A stretch of 10,567 nt of DNA from an uncultured Mycoplasmataceae bacterium (GCA_947176635.1 CAMWRJ010000014.1:1-10567); one strand, 5' to 3'. Shown: positions 1-10,500, counted from the stretch's first letter. The notes: generated by a model not told the origin, from the sequence alone. Made by a program: numbers and translations.

Positions 1-874
1 AATTAAAATTAGTAATTTAAGAAAAGTAAATGATTTAACATTATTAATTAACAAAATTAAAAATAAAACTGCTTTTGAAGTTATTGTTGAAAAAGAACCA
101 TCAATAGAAATTTTAGACAGAAGTTCTGTAAAAGAAATTCAAGAAATTACTAATCCACAAACAATTCATAAACCTAATTGATTTGAAAAAAGAAGAATTA
201 GTAAAATCAAAAACTTTAAAGAATTAAGACGTGAAATAGGAATGGTATTCCAATTTCCAGAATATCAATTATTTAAAGATACTATAGAAAAAGATATCAT
301 GTTCGGTCCAATTGCTTTAGGTATTAAAAAAGATGAAGCTAAAAAAAGAGCAAAATTCTATTTAAATAAATTAGATATGGGCGATGAATATTTACCAAGA
401 AATCCATTTGGATTATCAGGTGGACAAAAAAGAAGAGTTGCAATTGCTGGTATTTTAGCAATTGAAACTGATATCTTAATATTTGATGAACCAACTGCAG
501 GATTAGATCCTGTTGGTGAACAAGAAACAATGAAAATGATTAAAGAAATCCAAGAAACTGGTAAAACTATTTTTGTTATTACTCATACTATGGATCATGT
601 ATTAGAAATAGCAGATGAAGTAATTGTTTTAAATGATGGAGAAATCATTAAACACGGTGATCCATATTCAATATTCTTAGATGAATCAATTGTTAAATCT
701 ACTTCAATTGATACACCTAAAGTGATTAAAACAATTAAAAAATTAATTGATAAAGATAAAAGATTTGAAAAATTAATTGATTATAAACCAAAAACTACTG
801 AAGAATTAAACAATGCAATTGTTGATTTAATTAAACAAATTAAGAAAGGAGAAAACTATGTTTCTAGAGAGTAG
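1..874 (+). CDS. ecfA2: ECF transporter ATPase subunit EcfA2, 5'-truncated by window edge
   Basis: ATP-hydrolysing subunit of an energy-coupling factor (ECF) transporter, which powers uptake of vitamins or metals through interchangeable S components; it acts on the cytoplasmic face of the membrane. The reading frame is open from base 2, with an in-frame TGA (179-181) read as Trp. Visible motifs: Q-loop (VFQFPEYQLF, Q at 251-253), signature LSGGQ (413-427), Walker B ending in Asp-Glu (485-490), D-loop (GLDP) and H-loop His (584-586). The VFQFPE sequence and GLDP context favour EcfA2 (CbiO2) over a generic ABC ATPase. The start and Walker A lie left of the window. At least 83 residues precede the Q-loop without a Walker A, although about 50 normally separate the two, so this protein probably carries an insertion. 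The last 17 nt overlap ecfT. Family assignment is firm; EcfA2 versus EcfA1 is likely. Confidence 0.93.
845..851 (+). promoter_or_regulatory. Ribosome binding site of ecfT
   Basis: AAAGGAG lies inside the 3' end of ecfA2, 6 nt before the ATG at 858. It is the best Shine-Dalgarno match in the operon and fixes the ecfT start within the 17-nt overlap. Confidence 0.8.
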
Positions 875-2150
875 TATTAAAAATCAATCTTTAATCCATA
901 AGTTAAATCCTACGCTTAAATTTATTTCATTTGTGTTTATTATCATAATGATTTTTTTGCCTTTAGGATTTTTTGCTCAAATAATTTTAGTTAGTATTTT
1001 ATTAATCCTATTTTTTATTGCAAAAATTAAAAGAAGAGTTTTATGAAATATTATAAAATCAGTATTCTTTTTATTTCTAATATTGTTTGTGATTAACTGG
1101 TTTTTGTATAAAAATCCAATAGCAATTAATATTGGAGATTGATCTGTCTTTAAATCACCTAATGGATTTTTATTAGGAAATCCAAATTGAATTAATAATG
1201 GTTTTTTATCAGTTAACAATAATGGTTTATTAGTTTCTCAAATTTGAGGTGGAGAAATTGGTGTTAACGGTAGTTCTTATTTAGGTTTCAATGATCCACA
1301 ATTATTAAAAACAATTATTGATCAAAATGGTATTTCAGCTGAAACAATCAATGATTTTTGAAAACCTTTAGTTGAAAATAACAAAGAAATTCAAGATTTA
1401 TTTTTAAAAGCTTTTAGTGGTAATGAAGATGCTGCTAAAAACTATTACTGATTAATAAATAACTCCTGAACTTATAATGGTGTTGATTACAAAGTAATTC
1501 CAGTAAGTATGATTAATAAACCTAATTTTGCTGAATTAGATATGATAGGTGCTCAAAACTTTATTAGTTCATCATATTACATTGTGCACACTAATTGATA
1601 TACTTTATCACCAGAAGCAATTCAATTAGCTTTATATGTTAGTATCAAAGTCTTTTTAATGATTTTAGCAGCTACTTTATTAACATCAACAACAAATTCA
1701 ATTGAATTAACATATGCTTTAGAAAATGTTTTAAGTCCTTTAAAATTATTTAGATTACCGGTTGCTGAAGCTTCAATGATGATAGCAATTGCATTAAGAT
1801 TTATTCCATCATTATTAAGTGAATCAAACAGAATTATGAATGCACAAGCATCACGTGGTGTTGATTTTAGAAATGGTAATTTTGTAGATAAAATGAAATC
1901 TATTGTTTCTTTAGTAGTTCCTTTATTTAGTATTGCATTTAAAAAAGCAGAAGAACTAGCAAATGCAATGGATGCTAGAAGTTATAATCCAAGATATGCT
2001 AGAACTAAATATAGAAAATATGTTGTTAATTGATATGACTGAGTAGCTTATTTTGCACTAATTTTATTATTTGGTGGCTTTGTAGCTATTTGTAAATGAA
2101 AATTATTCTTCACTCCTTTCAATCTATTTGAATTAGGAATTATTCTTTAG
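858..2150 (+). CDS. ecfT: ECF transporter transmembrane subunit EcfT with a large extracytoplasmic insertion
   Basis: Membrane scaffold subunit of the ECF transporter, linking the ATPases to substrate-binding S components. The 430-residue frame needs several TGA codons read as Trp (first at 1044-1046). Predicted helices lie at about residues 22-40, 41-57 and 64-85, with a positive KRR turn between the second and third. A polar, Asn- and aromatic-rich segment follows (about 86-250), then the conserved EcfT core with an ALRFIP-type helix. The two coupling motifs are visible: SRG with Arg333 (1854-1856) and DARSY with Arg374 (1977-1979). A final helix closes the C-terminus. Many EcfT proteins are about 265 residues, and the excess corresponds to the 86-250 segment. 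An N-in topology places it outside the cell. The start is set by AAAGGAG at 845-851, and truA follows after 1 nt. Identity is secure; the role of the insert is unknown. Confidence 0.92.
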
Positions 2151-2151
2151 T

Positions 2152-2898
2152 ATGACTAATTTAAAATTTATTATTTCATATCTTGGTTATGGATATAATG
2201 GATGAGCTAAACAAATTAATAATGAAAAAACAATACAACAAACAATTGAAAATGAATTATCTAATGTTTTTAATACAAAAATACAAATATATTCATCAGG
2301 TAGAACAGATAAATTTGTTCATGCAAATAACCAAGTTTTTTCATGCAAAATTAATGAATTAAAAATCCCTTTAGTTAATTTAAAAGAATTATTAAATAAA
2401 AAATTAATTAAAAATAACATTTTTATCAAATCAATTGAAATTGTAAATAATGATTTTAATGCTAGATTTAGTGCTATTTCTAAAACTTATAAATATCTAA
2501 TTAATGTTGGTGAATTTAATTTATTAGAAAATGATTTAATTAATCAATTTAACCAAAAATTAAATATTAAGAGAATGAAAATAGCTTCTAAATTATTTCT
2601 AGGAAAACATAATTTCTTATCATTCAGTACTTCAGAATTAGAAAATACAATTAGAGAAATTAATTGAATTAAAATAATTAAACACAAAAACATTATTGAA
2701 ATTTATATCAATGCTAATGGTTTTTTAAGAAGTATGGTGAGAATGTTGGTAGCAGCAATGATGAATTATTCACAAGATAAAATTAATTTAGATCAAATTC
2801 AATCATTATTAGATAATCCAAGAAAAGGAGCATCTATTGAAAAAGCTAAAGCTTGTGGATTATATCTAGAAAAGGTTTATTATGAAAACGATAAATAA
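2152..2898 (+). CDS. truA: tRNA pseudouridine(38-40) synthase TruA
   Basis: Cytoplasmic enzyme that isomerises uridines 38-40 in the anticodon stem-loop of tRNAs to pseudouridine. The 248-residue product is close to the usual family length. The N-terminus has the typical YLGYGYNGW strand. The catalytic motif SSGRTDKFVHA contains the nucleophile Asp53 (2308-2310). An NARFSA segment (about residues 102-107) and a C-terminal NGFLRSMVRM stretch are also characteristic. TGA codons at NGW and INW are Trp. The ATG follows the ecfT stop by one base; a weak AGGAA at 2135-2139 and translational coupling probably serve initiation. The end overlaps the next gene by 17 nt. Adjacency to ecfA/ecfT is a recurrent arrangement in Firmicutes and mollicutes, where ecfA1-ecfA2-ecfT-truA follow ribosomal protein genes. 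Confidence 0.95.
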
Positions 2899-3676
2899 TT
2901 TTAAAAATTCATCAAAATTTGAAAACAATGTTGCATTTAAATCAAATAAATTAATTAAATTTCTTTTAATCTTATTTTTAACATTAATTCCACTAATTGT
3001 TATTTGAGTAATCTTTGCACAATTTAACTTATTAGGTTTAAATTGAGTTGTTTCACAAAATGGACAATATTTTATTAGTAATGCTCAAATAGAACTAATT
3101 AATGATAAACTTACCGATCCTAGTTTATTTTTAGAATTAAATCATAATTTTTATACTTGAAATGTAGAATCTCATGATCCTAGGGTTTATCAAGAAACTG
3201 TTCAAGTAATCCCTAATTATGGAATTGGTTATATTTTTAGTAATTGAATGTTTTTATTAATCTTTGGTGTTTTAGGAATCAATTTAATTATTTATATACC
3301 ATTATCATTATTTAGTAAAAAAATATATTTAGATATCTTTCCAATGTTTTTATCAACTTGATTTGGTATGACTACTTTAATCCTAACTGGATTAATTCCT
3401 CAAAATCAACCATATACAATTCCAGTTCAAATATTAGCAATTGTAATAGTCTTTATAGGTACTTTATTATTATTTAATTTTATTTTTAATAAAATAATAG
3501 CTAATTCAAAATGAGCTGAAAGTTATTATAGAAAATTAATTTTAGAAGATAAAGAATCTGAAGAATACTATGAAGATTATTTAAAAAACAAAAAGAAATT
3601 TAATAACAATAACAAAACTGTAGTAGACATTCCTGATAATGAAAATCCTGATATTAAAAAGAATGGAGAAAAATAA
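2882..3676 (+). CDS. Unrecognised membrane protein, about four transmembrane helices
   Basis: I do not recognise a family for this 264-residue protein. The frame uses TGA as Trp seven times. It begins with a short polar, basic N-terminus. Hydrophobic segments lie at about residues 24-46, 116-144, 149-171 and 179-206. An extracytoplasmic loop of about 70 residues (47-115, rich in Asn and aromatics) separates the first two. The C-terminal tail (207-264) is highly charged: first acidic, then a KNKKK and poly-Asn stretch, likely cytoplasmic by the positive-inside rule. The start is supported by AAAGG at 2871-2875, 6 nt upstream, and by the 17-nt overlap with truA. Only one base separates its stop from leuS, so it is surely cotranscribed. 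Position beside ECF genes raises the idea of a transporter accessory, but four helices do not match the usual six-helix S component. No function is assigned. Confidence 0.85.
3665..3668 (+). promoter_or_regulatory. Ribosome binding site of leuS
   Basis: GGAG sits in the last codons of the upstream membrane-protein gene, 9 nt before the leuS ATG at 3678. It supports that start, which also gives the normal LeuRS N-terminus ahead of the HIGH-type motif. Confidence 0.65.
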
Positions 3677-3677
3677 A

Positions 3678-6014
<2,337 letters not shown>

Positions 6015-6026
6015 AAAGTTAAAATT

Positions 6027-7835
6027 ATGAACCAAAATGAATACAAATGAGATTTAGAATCTTTATTAGAAAACAAAACATTAGATGATTTATTTAATGA
6101 ATGAGTTCAATCAGAAAATGAATTAATTCAACATTATCCAATGTTTTTAGAAAATATTGATAACTTCAAAAAATGAATTAAATTAAATGAAAAAAATGAA
6201 TTAATCTCTAATAGATTAATGAATTATATTTCAAACTCTATTAATGAAAATTTAGCTGATCCATATTTTATTGGATGATCACAAAAATTACAAGCTAAAA
6301 GTACTGAATTTTCTACAATCTTTTCAGATTATGACAACATCTTAATTAAAAACAAAGATAAAATTAATGAATACTTAAAAGATAGTGAATTAGTTGATTA
6401 TCAATTAATGTTTGATAGAGTATTTAAAAACAAAGATTACTTATTAGATGAAAAAACTGAAAAAGTATTATCTCAATTAAGTGCATACAATTCTGGTTTT
6501 GATGATATCTTTAGTACTTTAACAGACAGTGATTTAAAATTTAAAGATGCAATTAATTCTAAAGGTAAAAAAGTTCCAATTAAAACACAAGCTGATGTTG
6601 TTAAAAACTTAAAAAATCATGATCGTGAATTAAGAAAATCAACATGATTTAGTTTTAATGAAGCATTTAATTCAATACAAGATACATTAACAAAAACTTT
6701 ATATTACAATTATTTAATGCTAAACTCTAACGCTAAAATTAGAGGATTTAAAGACTATATTAGTGCAACTGCATTTGCAGATGAAGTTGATGTAGAATTT
6801 ATAAAATTTGTTTATAGTAATATTAAAAAATTTAAATCTAATAATTTAGAATATGCAAAATATCATTCAAACATTTTAAAGAGTTTATTTAAACTAGATA
6901 AAATTAATCCTTGAGATTCATCACTTGAATTAACTAAACAAAATATTAGTTATACAATAGATCAAGCTAAACAAGAAGTTTTAGAAGCATTAAAAATTTT
7001 AGGCAAACAATATACAGATAAAATTCAAGAAGCTTTTGATGAACGTTGAATTTCATGAATGCCATCTCCTGGCAAACAAACTGGTGCTTATTCAATTGGC
7101 AATACAAAAGGATTAACTAAATATTTTATTTCAATGAATTTTGATGAAACAATTAGAAGTGTATATACTTTAATTCATGAATTAGGACATTCAATGAATA
7201 GTTTCTATACAGATACTAATCAAAAAATTTATGATGGAACTTCAATCTTTTATGCTGAAGTAGCTTCTATTACAAATGAAATGTTATTAAATTATCATTT
7301 ATTAAACAAATACAAAGATAATAAAAAAATTCAATTAATGATTTATGATGAAATGTTATCTAATTTCTTTGCTACTACAACAAGACAAGTTATTTTTTCA
7401 GACTTTGAATTTAGAGCAAATCAATTAATTAATGATTCTCAACCATTTACTGCTAAATCATTAAAGAAAATTTATCAAGATTGTTGTAATGAATATTCAT
7501 CTATTAGCATCAAGAATAATAAATTATTAGATATTGCTTTAATTACACCATTAAGAATTCCTCATTTTTATGTTGGTAACTTCTATGTATATAAATACGC
7601 AATTGGTCAAATAGCAGCAATTCTAATTGCTCATGAAATAAATCAAAATAATTCAGCTAGAGAAAAATTATTTAATTTCTTATCAAGCGGTAGTAGTAAA
7701 ACTCCAATTGAAACAATTAAATTATTAGGTGTAGATTTAACTACAGAACAACCGTGAGATAAAGCTAATGAAATCATTAAATCATGATTAAATGAATATA
7801 AGAAAATTGCTAAAGAATTAAAATATATTAAATAA
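6027..7835 (+). CDS. pepF: Oligoendopeptidase F (M3 family zinc metallopeptidase)
   Basis: Cytoplasmic zinc peptidase that cleaves short oligopeptides, here likely recycling peptides imported by an amino-acid-auxotrophic cell. The 602-residue product has the usual PepF length. It has a helical N-terminal half, then the catalytic M3 domain with HELGH at residues 384-388 (7176-7190) and the third zinc ligand Glu411 in FYAEVASITNE (7257-7259). A conserved GAYS segment lies upstream of HELGH, and the C-terminal HFYVGNFYVYKYAIG region is typical of the family. Many TGA codons are Trp, so a standard-code reading would shatter it into fragments. It begins 12 nt after leuS with only a weak GAAAG upstream. 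Its TAA overlaps the next ATG by one base (TAATG), implying translational coupling. Confidence 0.95.
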
Positions 7836-8563
7836 TGAAAACAAAATTATTAAAGAGATGTTCAATCCGTAACTTTAAAAATAAAGTATTTTCACAAAAA
7901 GTTATAGATGAAATCAAAGATGTAATTAACTCTTCTCCTACATCTTCTAATTCTCACCAATTTAGTGTTAGTTTAGTAATTAATCAAGATTTAAAAGATA
8001 AATTAGCAATTGCTTGTATGAATCAAAAACATATTAGCCAATGTTCTGTATTCGTTGTATTTAATGTTGATTTAACATCAATTAAAAATAGTGTAAAGAA
8101 TTTAGATGACAAATTAAAAACAAATGCTTTTTTAATTTCAATGACTGATTTAACAATTTCTTCTACTATGTTGCAAGATTGAGCAATATTAAATAATTAT
8201 GGTACTTGTTATATTGGTGCTATTAGAAGAAATATTAGAACTGTTCAAGAAATATTAAACTTACCAGAAAACATTATTCCAGTCTTAGGATTATGTATTG
8301 GTGTATCTAACCAAAAAAACACATTTAAACCCAAATTAAATAAAGTGTTTATAGATAATCATTATGATAATAAAGAATTATCAAAAAGAATGGATGATTA
8401 TGATCAAACAATGTTTAATTATTATGAACAAAAACATCCAGAAATGTGTTCAATGGCTTTTTATAATCATAATATTAGAACTTATAACATTAATGATGTT
8501 AGAAACCAAGATGTTGATTTCGACTTCATCAATGATATTATCAATAAAGCTTTTAAATGATAA
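7835..8563 (+). CDS. Nitroreductase-family flavoprotein (NfsA/FRP-like NADPH-flavin oxidoreductase)
   Basis: Predicted FMN-dependent NAD(P)H oxidoreductase of 242 residues, cytoplasmic and usually dimeric. The N-terminus carries the family's RCSIRNF motif (Arg8, Ser10, Arg12), which contacts FMN phosphate, followed by PTSSNSHQF (35-43), another flavin-site signature. Further on, NNYGTCYIGAIRRNI and IIPVLGLCIGV match the glycine-containing core of NfsA/flavin-reductase relatives. The C-terminal Asp/Asn-rich tail is less conserved. The natural substrate (flavin, quinone, nitro compound or disulfide) cannot be deduced. The penultimate codon is TGA (8558-8560), read as Trp, so the true stop is TAA at 8561-8563. 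The start is fixed by the one-base overlap with the pepF stop, and it is the last gene before the terminator. Confidence 0.88.
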
Positions 8564-8568
8564 AAAAA

Positions 8569-8599
8569 AAGTTGTAGTTTAACGCTACAACTCTTTTTT
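8569..8599 (+). terminator. Intrinsic terminator of the forward operon
   Basis: A 7-bp perfect stem (GTTGTAG at 8571-8577, CTACAAC at 8585-8591) with a 7-nt loop is followed by C and six T residues (8594-8599). An A-tract precedes the stem and adds at least one A-T pair. It begins 7 nt after the nitroreductase stop and is a textbook rho-independent terminator. Confidence 0.9.
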
Positions 8600-8680
8600 A
8601 TACAAATTCTAATATTGGGACGTGTAATTTGAGAAATTCATTATTTCTTAAAAAACCCTAATTAGAATAAAATTACAAAT
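8600..8680. other. Non-coding spacer with nested or crossing inverted repeats
   Basis: No ORF is supported here. The segment holds a small hairpin (AGAAAT 8632-8637 with ATTTCT 8643-8648) and two 8-bp perfect inverted pairs. These are ATTCTAAT 8606-8613 with ATTAGAAT 8661-8668, and TGTAATTT 8623-8630 with AAATTACA 8670-8677. The pairs cross each other, so they would form a pseudoknot or be mutually exclusive. At this base composition short complementary runs can arise by chance, so function is unproven. Confidence 0.4.
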
Positions 8681-8723
8681 AAAAATATTGGACAGTGTTT
8701 TAAAGATATTCCAATATTTTTTT
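8681..8723. terminator. Bidirectional intrinsic terminator between convergent genes
   Basis: A 12-bp perfect stem (8681-8692 with 8710-8721; GGA/TCC at the loop end) encloses a 17-nt loop. A T-tract runs to 8723 on the plus strand, and the A-tract at 8681-8685 gives a T-tract on the minus strand. It lies 17 nt past the stop of the leftward surface-protein gene. It can therefore terminate that transcript and also catch read-through from the forward operon. Confidence 0.85.
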
Positions 8724-8739
8724 ATATTATCTCTATTAA

Positions 8740-9786
8740 TTAATTTTGAGGTGGAGTACCTATTTTTATTTCTTTTACATTATTGAATCTAAAACCTTCA
8801 TAATATGTTTTTAATTCTTGAGTTGGAACAAATATTGTTACTGGTGAACTTGCATCTTGAAATAAATTCTGAGTTGATATACTAGCATAAATATCAAATT
8901 GAAATTTTTCTAAAAAATTAACATATTTTAAAGAACAACAACCACTAAAAGCAGCTGTATAAATAATTGTATTTTGACTTTTTGGTAAAATAACAGTTTC
9001 TAGATTCGTATCATTACCAAAAAAGAATGCTGAAATAGATTTTTCAAAATCATCATGATCTCCAAAACCATTAGTAGTAGCTTTAAATGTTATTAAAGAC
9101 ATATCAATATACTTAACAATACGATTGTTTTTGAATAAAGTATAATAAAGATATTCAGTTTCGGTTCTTTTTGGCAATATTATATGTGTTTGTCTTTCTC
9201 CTACATTAGATAATCTCATTAAATATGGTACATTTTGATTATAAGTTACAGAAAATACAAATCAAGATGCTGGAGATATATCATAAAAGAAAGTTAAATT
9301 TTTAACAATTAATTGATTGTTATTTAATGTAAAATCATTGTTTTGATCAATTTCATATTTTAAATAATTATTATTTAAATTAATAACTAATTCATCAGCA
9401 TCATTTAATTTAATATTTAAAATATCACTATTATTAAAATCTGTTTTATTTGCAAACTCTAAATTATCATAAACAATATCGTTAATAGAATGTGTATTTA
9501 AATAATTTTTAAAGTCTTCTACAGTAGTTCTATCATTTTTAATAGAATAAATTAATTCATTTAGTTTATTAAATAACTTATCTAAATTAACAAATTTAAT
9601 TAGTTTATATAATTTAATGTTTGATATCTCAATATTACCATCAACTATTAAATTATTGTTAGAATCAGACACAAATTTATTTGGTAATTTAGGTTCAATA
9701 ATTAGTTTTGGTTCTTCATATCTAATATTACCAATTTGGTTTGGATCAATATCTGGTGTTAATAAATTTTTTATACTATTTAATCA
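8740..9786 (-). CDS. C-terminal part of the surface protein with LRR_5/BspA-like repeats
   Basis: Open frame of about 348 codons, with TGA read as Trp at 9262-9264 and 9784-9786. The first half is Asn/Asp/Leu/Ile-rich. It contains a helix-then-strand block (roughly 9580 down to 9275) that loosely resembles a block in the N-terminal piece, possibly a duplicated domain. The second half has BspA-like leucine-rich repeat features: NLETVILP, AAFSGCCSLKYVNF and the closing VPTQELKTYY...VKEIKIG, a common end to such domains in bacterial surface proteins. BspA-type LRRs are associated with adhesion to host surfaces. There is no ATG near the 5' end; the first conventional start is GTG at 9670-9672 without a ribosome site, so independent translation is doubtful. 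The stop at 8740-8742 precedes a terminator. Confidence 0.7.
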
Positions 9787-10412
9787 TTACTTGAATTAGT
9801 TAATTTGTTGTTATTAATTATGTTTTGAGTTTTATTTTGTAAATTATCTAAAATAGTTGTTTCTATTTTAATTGGTGTAAAGAAATCACCTAACAACTTT
9901 TCACTTGCTTTAAAAGTTATTGTTAATATATTTTTATTTAATGTAGCTGGTGTTAGTTCTGCATTAGCTGAGTATTTTTTATTTTCATCTAAAACAATTT
10001 CAATATTAAAATTACCTGTATCTACATTTTGTGTTATAGTTGCAGAATTTACAATCGTATCAATTGCAACATTAGAAGCAACAATATAATTTTTAGTAAG
10101 ATTAATAAAGTCTTGTTTAAATTCATCAAAACTTAATTTTCTAGCTTGAATTTCAGATTTATATCCATCAATTAGTTTTGTTATATCTTCATTTGTAAAA
10201 GTAATTGTACTTGATATATTTATATTTGTTGAATTGTTTTTATCAACTGCAACAGAAATAATTGGAGTAGCTATTGCACTTGATCCTAATAATAACAATA
10301 ATGCTAGTGAAGATCCAAGAATTATTTTATTTCTCTTTTCTTTCTTTAATTCTTTTTCTTTCTCTTCAAGAATTAAATCATAATCATCATTACTAATTGC
10401 TTTGTTACTCAT
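9780..10412 (-). CDS. Membrane-anchored N-terminal part of the surface protein
   Basis: 210-residue product. Residues 1-28 are hydrophilic and charged (a Glu/Lys run suggestive of a short cytoplasmic helix). Residues 29-55 form a hydrophobic segment (IILGSSLALLLLLGSS core), predicted as an uncleaved signal anchor. There is no lipobox cysteine, so it is not a typical mycoplasma lipoprotein. The rest is an Asn/Thr/Ile-rich extracellular segment that alternates helix-prone stretches (about 76-115) with strand-prone ones (about 120-175). The ATG at 10410-10412 is preceded by GAAAGG, 8 nt away. No enzymatic motif is visible. If the frame break is real, this piece would be made as a truncated anchor ending in an Asn/Ser-rich tail (NNNKLTNSSND). 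Confidence 0.75.
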   Translation of the reverse strand: MSNKAISNDDYDLILEEKEKELKKEKRNKIILGSSLALLLLLGSSAIATPIISVAVDKNNSTNINISSTITFTNEDITKLIDGYKSEIQARKLSFDEFKQDFINLTKNYIVASNVAIDTIVNSATITQNVDTGNFNIEIVLDENKKYSANAELTPATLNKNILTITFKASEKLLGDFFTPIKIETTILDNLQNKTQNIINNNKLTNSSND

Positions 10413-10420
10413 AATTTATT

Positions 10421-10426
10421 CCTTTC
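10421..10426 (-). promoter_or_regulatory. Ribosome binding site of the surface-protein gene
   Basis: GAAAGG on the minus strand lies 8 nt before the ATG at 10410-10412. It supports that start and contrasts with the lack of any such site before the downstream frame. Confidence 0.7.
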
Positions 10427-10490
10427 ATATCATGAAATAAAATTATTCTAATTATATATTGTTATATATATAATAATTTTAACATATTGC
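10427..10490 (-). promoter_or_regulatory. Probable promoter region of the surface-protein gene
   Basis: This segment lies between the upstream terminator and the ribosome site. It contains TATAAT on the minus strand at 10451-10456 and a second candidate, TATAAC, at 10461-10466. No convincing TTGACA-like -35 element is visible; mollicute promoters often conserve only the -10 box. In such AT-rich DNA a TATAAT hexamer is weak evidence, but the terminator just upstream means a promoter is expected here. Confidence 0.45.
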
Positions 10491-10500
10491 ATACTAGCAG

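Larger units (their letters stand above)
8740..10412 (-). pseudogene. Frame-disrupted surface protein gene with C-terminal BspA-like leucine-rich repeats
   Basis: The two minus-strand reading frames here read best as one gene of about 558 codons interrupted by a -1 frame change. The upstream frame ends at TAA 9780-9782. The downstream frame is open only from the stop at 9787-9789 onward, so they abut within a few bases. One extra T near 9780-9782 would join them as Asp-Leu-Asn-Ser with no other change. The joined product would have a cytoplasmic charged N-terminus, one membrane anchor, a long Asn/Lys-rich ectodomain and a BspA-type LRR region. The downstream part lacks an ATG near its beginning and a Shine-Dalgarno site, while the upstream part has a good one. 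A true frameshift mutation, an assembly or sequencing error, or recoding would all produce this picture; I see no canonical slippery heptamer. Confidence 0.65.

Noticed and set aside
339..530. Minus-strand open frame inside ecfA2
   Set aside because: It lies wholly antisense to the signature and Walker B coding region of a conserved ATPase, has low-complexity composition and shows no ribosome site; it is a shadow.
977..1219. Minus-strand open frame inside ecfT
   Set aside because: Antisense to a membrane-helix region and the start of the insert; no start signal and no recognisable protein.
6408..7757. Three separate short genes in the pepF region
   Set aside because: They are pieces of one gene split only at TGA codons; reading TGA as Trp restores a full-length PepF with intact HELGH.
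8364..8582. Second forward frame overlapping the end of the nitroreductase
   Set aside because: It runs into the terminator stem and is Ile/Met-rich in the alternative frame of a conserved gene; a shadow.
9670..9672. GTG as the start of an independent C-terminal surface-protein gene
   Set aside because: No Shine-Dalgarno sequence precedes it, and the frame stays open for about 38 more codons upstream, directly to the end of the anchor half.
9778..9795. Programmed -1 ribosomal frameshift site
   Set aside because: The shift direction fits, but the junction has no X-XXY-YYZ heptamer and no obvious downstream hairpin, so a mutation or sequence error is simpler.
9617..9799. Forward open frame opposite the surface-protein gene
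   Set aside because: Antisense to the frame-junction region, without a ribosome site or promoter; composition is typical of a shadow.
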